From: Actinomycetota bacterium
GTDB lineage: Bacteria; Actinomycetota; Humimicrobiia; Humimicrobiales; Humimicrobiaceae
NCBI GenBank assembly: GCA_004376325.1
Contig: SOKC01000136.1
Location: forward strand, 1 to 12,510
Length of the DNA: 12,510 nt
Direction of reading: 5' to 3'
Shown here piece by piece: positions 5,836 through 12,510 of the stretch. The notes under the pieces are model-generated. The model was given only the letters and a program-made list of their open reading frames with translations, had not been told where the DNA came from and did no database searches. Within the stretch, counting starts at the first letter, position 1. Each line of letters starts with the position of its first letter. The position numbers and the translations under genes were made by a program.

Positions 5836-8364
5836 ATGAGTTCAGGCTTGCTTGCCTATATTGATGAAAATATCAAATCTAAAGATAAATATTTCTACCA
5901 CCGCGGAAAATACCGGACAGTATTCTGGAGCTTTGCAAAAGTATATGATTATGCAAAGAGATTTGCGTCACTGCTTCACCAGCTCAAGGTAAAAAAAGGT
6001 GATAAGGTCATAATAAAAGGGCAGAACCGGCCGGAGTGGGTAGTTGCCTATCTGGGGTGCCTCCTGCAGGGAGCAGTTGTGGTTCCGCTTGATATAAATT
6101 CCAGTACTGATTTTGAGAAAAAAGTGCAGGAGAAGATAAAGGCTAAAGTAAAAGTTCACCCCAGCAGTGAAAAGAAATTTCCCGGTCTGATATCAATAAT
6201 TATAGAAGATATTGAAGAGCGTTTATCATCCATACCACCTTTAGAAAGTCCGGATATGTCTGTCTCTTCAGATGATTTAGCCCAGATTGTTTTTACCTCA
6301 GGTACTACGGCTGTCCCCAAAGGGGTAATGATTACATACCGTAATATTGAATCCAATTTAAAATCTGTCAAGCTGGTTATGGAAAGATGGAGAAAATTCT
6401 TCCGTCTTATGTGGAACTTGAAAATTTTATCAGTTGTTCCTTTAAGCCATATGTACGGTCAGCTTATTGGAATTTATATCCCGATGATGATTTGTGGTTC
6501 TGTAGTTTTTATGAGCAGTATCAGCCCCAGGGATATTGTAAAAGCGGTAAAAGAAGAGAGAATCTGGATTCTGGGGACACTTCCGAAGGTACTGGAACTG
6601 CTAAGGGACTATATAGTTAAGAACCTCGATCTGGGCAACAGGAAATTCGAGAGGAAATATAATATATTTAAGAAAATTAAATGGCCGCTGCGGTTTCTGG
6701 CTTTTCTGAATATCCATTTAAAGATTGGCTGGAGGCTTGTGGCTATGATTGTGGGCGGTGCGGCTTTTGACAGGAATATAGATGAGTTCTGGAGATGTAT
6801 TGCCTATACTATTTTTCAGGGTTATGGATTAACTGAGACAGCCCCGCTGATAACCCTGGCTGATCCTGCCCAGACCGGAGCAGGCTCAATAGGAAAAGTC
6901 CTGGATGGGCAGAAGATACGCCTTGTGGACAGTGAAATATATGTAAGAGGAAACAATGTATCCCCCGGGTATTATGAGAATCCCCAACTGACAGAGGAGG
7001 CTTTTTCAAAAGGCTGGTTTAAGACCGGGGATCTGGCCGAGATAGGTGAGGATGGCAATCTGTATTTTAAGGGAAGAAAAGATACTGTTGTGGTAAGGGC
7101 TGATGGGATAAATATTTATCCGGAAGACATTGAATCTGTTTTGAAGGCAAATAGTCTGGTAAAAGACTGTGTGGTACTGGGACTGGGATACGGGAGCAAT
7201 TTAGAAATTCATGCAGTATTGATGCTGGAGGATAAATACAGCGGCAACCCTGAGAATATAATAAAAGAAGCCAATAGAAAATTAAATGTATATCAGCATA
7301 TAAACAGCTGCAGTATATGGGATGGAGATGATTTTCCCAGGACTTCCACTGAAAAAATAAAAAGAAATGAGGTGGCGGAAGCTGTATCTTCCGGGCGAAC
7401 AAAGAAGAAGGCCCGGGGGCCGAAACCTTACAGGAAATCACAGGAAGTACTGGAAGTTATAAAAAACTTCCACAAAATTAAATCAAAGAGTATAAGAAAA
7501 GAAGCCAGACTTGAAAAAGACCTGGGTCTGGACTCCCTTGATCTGGTGCAGCTTGCTGGCGCTATTGAAGAAAAATATGATATAGAAGTGGATGATTCGC
7601 AGATTTTTGCAGGTACAACTGTTGGCGATCTTGAAACTCTGATTAAATCTTCCAGGAAAGCCTCGCAGAAAATACCGTTTTATAGTTTGCCGTTCCGGGC
7701 CCCTGTCCGTTTTATAAGAGTAATTTTTCAGTACATCCTGTATCCGTTTATGTCAGTGATTTATAGACTAAAAGTTGAAGGAAGGGAAAATTTAAAGAAT
7801 TTAAAAGGGCCTGTTGTTTTTGCCGCAAATCACACAAGTCACCTGGATACTTTTGTAGTGCTGTACTCTCTGCCGCTAAAATTACGGAAGCGGGTGGCAA
7901 CCCTTATGTCCATAGAGCATCATTTTAACCATTTTTTCTACCAATCCGGTCCATGGTGGAGGCGGGCAGTAGAGGCAATGGGATTCTATCTTCTGGTAAA
8001 TCTTTTCATCAATGTTTTTCCTCTTTCCAGGACTCATGGATTCAAACAGATTATGGAAAATATCGGCAGGATGTTGAGCAGGGGATGGTCAATGTTGATC
8101 TATCCTGAGGGCGGGGTAACTACCGATGGAGGTATTAAAGAATTTGAGCCTGGAGTAGGAGTAATTGCATCCGATATGGAAGCTTCTGTAGTTCCGGTTA
8201 GAATTAAGGGGCTTTTTAATATCCTGAGAAATGGAATACTACCGTGGAAACATATGCCTAGATGGCCACTGGTGACGGTTAGCTTTGGTAAGCTGGAAAG
8301 ATTTAAAGATAAGGACTATAGGAAAATTGCCGGAATAATTGAAAAAGCGGTAAGGTCTCTGTAA
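5836..8364 (+). CDS. fusion: acyl-adenylating ligase, acyl carrier domain, PlsC acyltransferase
   Basis: An 842-residue three-domain protein. Residues 1-515 are an AMP-forming ligase: phosphate loop FTSGTTAVPKG (153-163), QGYGLTETAP (328-337), TGDL (397-400), and Lys507 as the likely C-terminal catalytic lysine. Residues 535-605 are a carrier domain; DLGLDSLDL places the phosphopantetheine on Ser567. Residues 640-842 are a PlsC acyltransferase: NHTSHLD (His666, Asp671), FPLSR (728-732), YPEGG (756-760, where EGT is usual) and VVPV (785-788). A free fatty acid could be activated, loaded on the protein's own carrier and transferred to a lysophospholipid or glycerol phosphate at the membrane face. 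E. coli Aas does related chemistry with the two catalytic domains in the opposite order and no built-in carrier. Substrate and acceptor are inferred. GGTGAT at 5824-5829 lies 6 bases before ATG 5836. Base composition looks richer in G+C than the neighbours. It is transcribed alone from its own promoter. Confidence 0.9.
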   Translation: MSSGLLAYIDENIKSKDKYFYHRGKYRTVFWSFAKVYDYAKRFASLLHQLKVKKGDKVIIKGQNRPEWVVAYLGCLLQGAVVVPLDINSSTDFEKKVQEKIKAKVKVHPSSEKKFPGLISIIIEDIEERLSSIPPLESPDMSVSSDDLAQIVFTSGTTAVPKGVMITYRNIESNLKSVKLVMERWRKFFRLMWNLKILSVVPLSHMYGQLIGIYIPMMICGSVVFMSSISPRDIVKAVKEERIWILGTLPKVLELLRDYIVKNLDLGNRKFERKYNIFKKIKWPLRFLAFLNIHLKIGWRLVAMIVGGAAFDRNIDEFWRCIAYTIFQGYGLTETAPLITLADPAQTGAGSIGKVLDGQKIRLVDSEIYVRGNNVSPGYYENPQLTEEAFSKGWFKTGDLAEIGEDGNLYFKGRKDTVVVRADGINIYPEDIESVLKANSLVKDCVVLGLGYGSNLEIHAVLMLEDKYSGNPENIIKEANRKLNVYQHINSCSIWDGDDFPRTSTEKIKRNEVAEAVSSGRTKKKARGPKPYRKSQEVLEVIKNFHKIKSKSIRKEARLEKDLGLDSLDLVQLAGAIEEKYDIEVDDSQIFAGTTVGDLETLIKSSRKASQKIPFYSLPFRAPVRFIRVIFQYILYPFMSVIYRLKVEGRENLKNLKGPVVFAANHTSHLDTFVVLYSLPLKLRKRVATLMSIEHHFNHFFYQSGPWWRRAVEAMGFYLLVNLFINVFPLSRTHGFKQIMENIGRMLSRGWSMLIYPEGGVTTDGGIKEFEPGVGVIASDMEASVVPVRIKGLFNILRNGILPWKHMPRWPLVTVSFGKLERFKDKDYRKIAGIIEKAVRSL

Positions 8365-8414
8365 TTTTTATAGTCTAAATATATTTAATGTTTTTAACCT
8401 TGAAAGAATGATTG

Positions 8415-8420
8415 TATAAT
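8415..8420 (+). promoter_or_regulatory. possible -10 of the LCP gene promoter
   Basis: A perfect TATAAT stands 54 bases before the LCP start codon. The matching -35 position (about 8392-8397, TTTTAA) is poor, so this rests mainly on the -10 and the location. Confidence 0.35.
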
Positions 8421-8474
8421 AATAGGAAATTTTTACTTAATATAAACATAATTTAATTTCATAAGGAGCAAGTT

Positions 8475-9740
8475 ATGTTAAGGAAAATACTTTCCAAAAC
8501 AAAGTACTTTTTAATCGTGGTTTTAGTTGGAGTTTTGGTTTTAACTCTTTTTCCTACCATTCTTGACGGAGGATCGGCAGAGCAGGTGCAAAGCTTTGTA
8601 ACCCGTTTTTATGTTCAATGTCTGGGAAGGCAGCCTGATAGTGAAGGATTGAATGAATGGGTAGGGCGCCTTTTAAATGGAACCAAAACAGGGGCAGATG
8701 TTGCAGAAGGTTTTGTTTTTAGTGAAGAGTTTACAGGCAAAAATCACTCAAATGAGACTTTTGTTGCCATACTTTACAGAGCGTTTTTTAACAGGGAGCC
8801 TGATGCAAGCGGCTATAAAGCCTGGCTGGAGAGACTGGCAGGCGGAATGAGCAGAAAATCAGTTTTAGATGGATTTTTAAAGTCGGAGGAATTTGCCGGG
8901 CTCTGCAACAGCTATGGTATTGTATCTTATGCTGGTGCTCCAACTTATACCGCATCAACATATTCAGGTTACAGTTCAAGCGGAGCGACTGGTTTTCAGG
9001 CAGGGAGGAAAGTTAATTTTATTATCTGGGGGGATGACAGTGCTTCCGACAGACCAGGAGGAAGAGTTAGCGGGAGAACTGATATTAATATATTTGTTCA
9101 TCTGAATCTTGATACCCATAAAATGTATCTGGTGACCATACCCCGTGATACCTGGTTTGGAGGACGTAAAATAAATGGATACCATGCCTCAGGTGGAAAT
9201 GACGGTGCAGTAAGAGCTTTCGAGCAATTTACTGGAGCAGAGATTGACTTCTATATTGTAACTGATTTTGATGGATTTAAACCTCTTATTGATTATTTTA
9301 GCGGTGTTGATACTACAGTTGAAGAAAATATAGCAGACTCATTTTCCGGGTGTTACTTGACTCCGGGAGTGCATCATATAAATGGAACTCAGGCGCTTGC
9401 TCTTACCAGAGCAAGATATGGCAGGTCACTTTATGGTGGAGGCGCATATGCCAGAGAGAGACAATCAGCAATGCTTCTGGCAGATTTGCTCCTGCAAAAA
9501 AGATCAATGGTAAGTTCTAGAAATCTAAGCAATTTCTTAAATACAATAGGGCAATATGTCTGGACTAATATATCGCTAAGCCAGGCAGCGCAGATATTAC
9601 CGGTAGTACTTTCTATGAGCAGGGAGGATATTACTATTACTACCTTTAATTCATGGCCCCAGTGGTTTGGGAAATCAAGTGCCGTTGGCTATAACGAAGC
9701 AGAAAAGAATCAATTTTTCAGGAATATTCTAAATCAATAA
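8475..9740 (+). CDS. LytR-CpsA-Psr (LCP) family transferase with two DUF4214 repeats
   Basis: A 421-residue membrane-anchored extracellular protein. Residues 1-10 are basic, 11-30 form one membrane segment, and the rest should lie outside. Two copies of a DUF4214-like unit follow: about 40-88 (FYVQCLGRQPDSEGLNEW ... GFVFSEEF) and 95-142 (LYRAFFNREPDASGYKAW ... GFLKSEEF). A Ser/Thr/Tyr-rich linker (150-176) leads to an LCP domain, about 180-345, with GRTD (200-203), TIPRDT (221-226, Arg224 and Asp225), Asn234, a GG at 240-241, TRAR (311-314) and RERQ (327-330). LCP enzymes transfer wall glycopolymers from undecaprenyl-phosphate carriers to peptidoglycan or protein, and these Arg/Asp residues bind the pyrophosphate. 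DUF4214 is often found in secreted or glycan-associated proteins; its role here is unknown. AAGGAG at 8463-8468 lies 6 bases before ATG 8475. The catalytic set looks complete. Confidence 0.87.
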   Translation: MLRKILSKTKYFLIVVLVGVLVLTLFPTILDGGSAEQVQSFVTRFYVQCLGRQPDSEGLNEWVGRLLNGTKTGADVAEGFVFSEEFTGKNHSNETFVAILYRAFFNREPDASGYKAWLERLAGGMSRKSVLDGFLKSEEFAGLCNSYGIVSYAGAPTYTASTYSGYSSSGATGFQAGRKVNFIIWGDDSASDRPGGRVSGRTDINIFVHLNLDTHKMYLVTIPRDTWFGGRKINGYHASGGNDGAVRAFEQFTGAEIDFYIVTDFDGFKPLIDYFSGVDTTVEENIADSFSGCYLTPGVHHINGTQALALTRARYGRSLYGGGAYARERQSAMLLADLLLQKRSMVSSRNLSNFLNTIGQYVWTNISLSQAAQILPVVLSMSREDITITTFNSWPQWFGKSSAVGYNEAEKNQFFRNILNQ

Positions 9741-9800
9741 TATAAATATATTTTGGTTTTAATCATATTAACTATTGGAAGCATAATAGTATAAGGGAAT

Positions 9801-11153
9801 ATGAAGTCCAAAAGGGAATTGCTGCTAAATGGCAATATAACCAGCCTATTATTTAAATTTTCAGCACCTGCCATAATTGGAATGGTAACAGGTGCATTAT
9901 ATAACATTGTAGATACTATTTTTGTGGGCAAGGGTGTAGGCTATCTCGCAATTGCTGCGCTTTCCATAGTTTTACCCATACAGCTTATCATAATAGGAAT
10001 CGGGACTATGACAGGTGTTGGAAGTGCATCCATAGTTTCAAGAGCACTTGGAAGAAATAGAAAAGACATAGCGCAAAATGTCTTTGGAAATGCGGTTGTG
10101 CTTAATTTTCTGATAAGTGCCTTCTGTACCATTCTTATCTATATCTTTATGGATAAGTGCCTTGTATTTTTTGGCGCATCGGCTCAGGTGCTGCCTTACG
10201 CCAGAGATTATACCTCTATAATACTGGCTGGTTTTATTTTCTTTTCTTTTTCCATAAACAGTAATAATTATATAAGGGCTGAGGGAAATCCCAGGGCAGC
10301 TATGTATGTAATGGCAATCGGGGCTATAATAAATATCATTCTCGATCCCATATTTATCTTTGTGTTTGGTATGGGAATAAAAGGTGCAGCGGTTGCTACA
10401 GTTATCAGCCAGGTGATTAGCTCAATGTATGTCATCTTTTATATTCTTTTTGGCGGGAGCATTTTCAGGTTAAATGTATCTATATTTAAAGTAAAATTTT
10501 CCGCCATGAAAGAAATCCTTTCTCTTGGTTTTCCATCTTTTATAAAGTCCGCTATGGCTAGCATAATAACTCTTATTTTCAACAAGCTGCTGCTCTTTTA
10601 TGGAAGTGATATGTATATTGCCATAATGGGGATCGGCCTGAGGATGATAAGCATGATTCAGATGCCACTAATCGGAATTACCCAGGGGTTCTCAACCATT
10701 GTTGGTTTTAATTATGGTGCAAAGCTTTATCCCAGAGTTAAAAAAGTCCTGCGTATAGCTGTTATGTGGACTATTATTATTGCCGGTGTTGGATTTCTTG
10801 CTATGATGATTTTTCCCAGATTTGTAATCAGTCTTTTTAGCAGTGACGCTAATCTTATAAATGAAGGGATTTATATTTTAAGGATTGTGGTAGTATTTCT
10901 TCCGATTATCGGGGTGCAGATGTTAGGTGGTGGATTTTTTCAGGCTATTGGAAAGGCAGCCCCTGCCCTTATTTTAACCATAACCAGACAGGTATTGTTT
11001 TTAATTCCGGCAGCTTTCCTGCTGCCCTTGATTTTTGGACTGAATGGAGTGTGGCTTTCTGTTCCAGTCTCAGATTTTCTCTCAGTAGCTGTTACTGTAT
11101 TCTGGATATCTAAGGAAATAAAAATTTTTAATAAAGCAATTTTAAATGGATAA
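9801..11153 (+). CDS. MATE-family efflux transporter (MepA/DinF-like)
   Basis: A 450-residue membrane protein with about twelve hydrophobic segments in two homologous halves, the usual size for the family. It begins RELLLNGNITSLLFKFSAPAI, the common opening of MepA-type MATE proteins, followed by LYNIVDTIFVG (about 33-43), GVGSASIVSRALG (about 71-83), the NNYIRAEGNPRAA loop (about 154-166), and in the second half GITQGFSTIVGFNYGAK (about 293-309). MATE exporters expel cationic drugs or metabolites using a Na+ or H+ gradient. The wider superfamily also contains lipid-linked glycan flippases, so a role in envelope assembly with the preceding LCP gene is possible but not shown. AAGGGA at 9793-9798 is rather close to ATG 9801. 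The start is supported by the conserved N-terminus. There is a 60-base gap after the LCP gene and about 40 bases before the glycosidase, so limited cotranscription is possible. Confidence 0.92.
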   Translation: MKSKRELLLNGNITSLLFKFSAPAIIGMVTGALYNIVDTIFVGKGVGYLAIAALSIVLPIQLIIIGIGTMTGVGSASIVSRALGRNRKDIAQNVFGNAVVLNFLISAFCTILIYIFMDKCLVFFGASAQVLPYARDYTSIILAGFIFFSFSINSNNYIRAEGNPRAAMYVMAIGAIINIILDPIFIFVFGMGIKGAAVATVISQVISSMYVIFYILFGGSIFRLNVSIFKVKFSAMKEILSLGFPSFIKSAMASIITLIFNKLLLFYGSDMYIAIMGIGLRMISMIQMPLIGITQGFSTIVGFNYGAKLYPRVKKVLRIAVMWTIIIAGVGFLAMMIFPRFVISLFSSDANLINEGIYILRIVVVFLPIIGVQMLGGGFFQAIGKAAPALILTITRQVLFLIPAAFLLPLIFGLNGVWLSVPVSDFLSVAVTVFWISKEIKIFNKAILNG

Positions 11154-11195
11154 AAATTTAATAAAATATTTTTGATAAACAGATTTAAACTTTTT

Positions 11196-12419
11196 ATGAG
11201 TTTGGTATCAGAAAAATTTCCTGACAATTTTATACTTGGCACATCAACCTCTGCATTTCAGATAGAAGGTGCAGGTGAAACCGAATGGAAAGGTTTTATT
11301 GGTACAGATGGCACCCTTCTGGATCTGGCAATAGATCACTATAGCAGATATAAGGAAGACCTCGATTACATATTATACCTCGGTAATGCATACAGATTCA
11401 GCATGGACTGGTCCAAACTCCAGAGAGGACCTTTTAATCCTTTAGATCAGGACGTCATAAAACACTACCTAAAGATATTTAAAACTCTCAAGGAAAACAA
11501 TAAAAAAGTATTACTTGTATTTAACCATTTTGCAAATCCATTATGGTTTTACCGGTCTGGGTGCTGGACAAATAAAAGTTCTCCAGTTTGGTTTTTTGAT
11601 TATGCAAAAAAAGCACTTGAAGTCTTTTCAGGATACATTGATATTATAAATACTTTTAATGAACCGAATGCTTATATAAACCTGGCTTATTTTTTCAGAG
11701 AGTTCCCGCCTAAGAAATTCAATCCTGTTGCCAGAAGAATGGCGTTATCGAACATGGCTAAAGCGCATAGCCTGCTATATGATTATATAAAAGAGAAATA
11801 CCCTCATATACTTGTTGGAATCTCTCACGCGCATATAATTGTAGAAGTAATGAATCCAAAAGGTGTAAAACAACAACTAATAAAAAAATTCTTTGACTAT
11901 ATTGAACACGAACCTGTACATGAATATTTTACTAAAAAAGGCGCAAAAATTGATTATGTTGGTTTCAGCTATTACGGGCGCATTCTTATTGATAAATTTC
12001 CCCTGCTTGCTTATGAAGATAGAGGAAGAAAAAGAATGGATGAACTGGGTTTTCCTCATGATGATATGTGGCAATTATATCCTGAAGGAATATACAGGCA
12101 AATCAAGTTTTTCCATGAAAAATATAAAAAACCGGTGCTTATAACTGAAAATGGGACCTGTACAAATGACGATGAAATCAGGAAAAGCAGCTTGCAGGAT
12201 CATTTAACTTTTATAAAGAAAGCCTGTGATGAAAAAATTCCAGTAATTGGTTATTTCCACTGGTCAACCTTCGATAATTATGAGCTATACTATGGACCTT
12301 CAAGAAGATTTGGGCTTACAGCGGTAGATTTTAAATCTCCAAAGTTAGAGAGGAAAATTAAAGAATCAGGCCATTACTACCATAAGGTTGTAGAATCAAA
12401 CAGCATCCCTGAGATTTAA
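11196..12419 (+). CDS. glycoside hydrolase family 1 (beta-glycosidase-like)
   Basis: A 407-residue cytoplasmic (beta/alpha)8-barrel enzyme without signal peptide. It opens FPDNFILGTSTSAFQIEGA (Gln22 of the sugar site), then YRFSMDW (Arg67), NHFANPLWF (His111), TFNEPN with Glu156 as acid/base, GFSYYGR (Tyr260), ITENGT with Glu318 as nucleophile, and the closing HWSTFDNYELYYG (Trp356, Glu363). All catalytic residues are present, so it should hydrolyse beta-linked glucosides, galactosides or similar. The Trp that usually follows the last Glu is Leu364. The HFANPLWF strand and compact length (about 450 is common) recall archaeal and thermophile-type members. ATG 11196 is chosen because it leaves only six residues before the conserved FP; an in-frame TTG at 11172 would add eight. 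Neither has a clear ribosome binding site. The gene follows the MATE exporter by 42 bases and may be cotranscribed. Confidence 0.9.
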   Translation: MSLVSEKFPDNFILGTSTSAFQIEGAGETEWKGFIGTDGTLLDLAIDHYSRYKEDLDYILYLGNAYRFSMDWSKLQRGPFNPLDQDVIKHYLKIFKTLKENNKKVLLVFNHFANPLWFYRSGCWTNKSSPVWFFDYAKKALEVFSGYIDIINTFNEPNAYINLAYFFREFPPKKFNPVARRMALSNMAKAHSLLYDYIKEKYPHILVGISHAHIIVEVMNPKGVKQQLIKKFFDYIEHEPVHEYFTKKGAKIDYVGFSYYGRILIDKFPLLAYEDRGRKRMDELGFPHDDMWQLYPEGIYRQIKFFHEKYKKPVLITENGTCTNDDEIRKSSLQDHLTFIKKACDEKIPVIGYFHWSTFDNYELYYGPSRRFGLTAVDFKSPKLERKIKESGHYYHKVVESNSIPEI

Positions 12420-12430
12420 ACAATATTTAA

Positions 12431-12461
12431 TTAAGGAAGAATATCTTTAACTAGTTTTTTT
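12431..12461 (+). terminator. possible weak intrinsic terminator after the glycosidase gene
   Basis: TTAAGGA (12431-12437) pairs with TATCTTTAA-side bases 12444-12450 (seven pairs including one G-U, 6-base loop), followed four bases later by seven T (12455-12461). The stem is AT-rich, so termination would be inefficient; placement 12 bases after the stop supports it. Confidence 0.3.
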
Positions 12462-12510
12462 GCCTATTAAATTATAAGATTTTATATAAAATAGATAATA
12501 TCGTATTTAT

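Noticed and set aside
7067..7441. 124-residue minus-strand open frame inside the acyltransferase fusion gene
   Set aside because: It lies opposite the well-supported carrier/ligase coding sequence, has no ribosome binding site and shows no domain-like composition.
11154..11185. AT-rich inverted repeat (AAAAAT ... ATTTTT) between MATE and glycosidase genes as a terminator
   Set aside because: The stem contains no G-C pairs, so it would not terminate transcription reliably.
10940..11242. 100-residue minus-strand open frame across the MATE/glycosidase junction
   Set aside because: It is antisense to two strongly supported genes and has no recognisable motif.

Overview
The window is AT-rich bacterial chromosome, roughly one third G+C by eye, with ATG/TTG starts, AAGGAG-type ribosome binding sites and sigma70-like promoters. 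It holds a LytR-CpsA-Psr cell-wall polymer transferase, a zinc/manganese-type ABC importer, a MepA/DinF-type MATE exporter, an HD-GYP protein and a VapC-like toxin-antitoxin pair. Together these suggest a free-living, probably anaerobic bacterium with a Gram-positive-like or otherwise deep-branching lineage (Firmicutes, Actinobacteriota or Atribacterota-like). The sequence contains no rRNA or other marker that would settle this. No tRNA, rRNA, CRISPR array, insertion sequence or phage gene was seen.

Layout. (a) 1-100, minus strand: the 5' end of a small gene that runs off the window. (b) 101-423: AT-rich divergent intergenic region ending in a promoter buried in two palindromes. (c) 424-1195: toxin-first pair of a PIN/DUF3368 protein and a UPF0175-type antitoxin. 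(d) 1433-1860: wreck of an alpha/beta hydrolase gene, frameshifted and truncated. (e) 1973-2707: stand-alone HD-GYP protein with a vestigial helix-turn-helix N-terminus. (f) 2708-5619: strong promoter, about 160-base leader and a three-gene operon for a metal ABC importer (binding protein, ATPase, permease). (g) 5836-8364: one large protein joining an acyl-adenylating enzyme, an acyl carrier domain and a PlsC acyltransferase. (h) 8475-9740: an LCP transferase with two DUF4214 repeats between its membrane anchor and catalytic domain. (i) 9801-11153: MATE exporter. (j) 11196-12419: family 1 glycoside hydrolase with a possible weak terminator behind it.

All complete genes lie on the plus strand. 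Only the toxin-antitoxin pair and the metal importer are clearly operonic. The acyltransferase fusion, LCP protein, MATE exporter and glycosidase run consecutively and could share an envelope or glycoconjugate theme, but each junction has a gap, so this is inference. The least ordinary items are the AMP-ligase/ACP/PlsC fusion, the DUF4214-LCP fusion, the nested palindromes at the toxin-antitoxin promoter, and the HD-GYP protein with a wingless helix-turn-helix.
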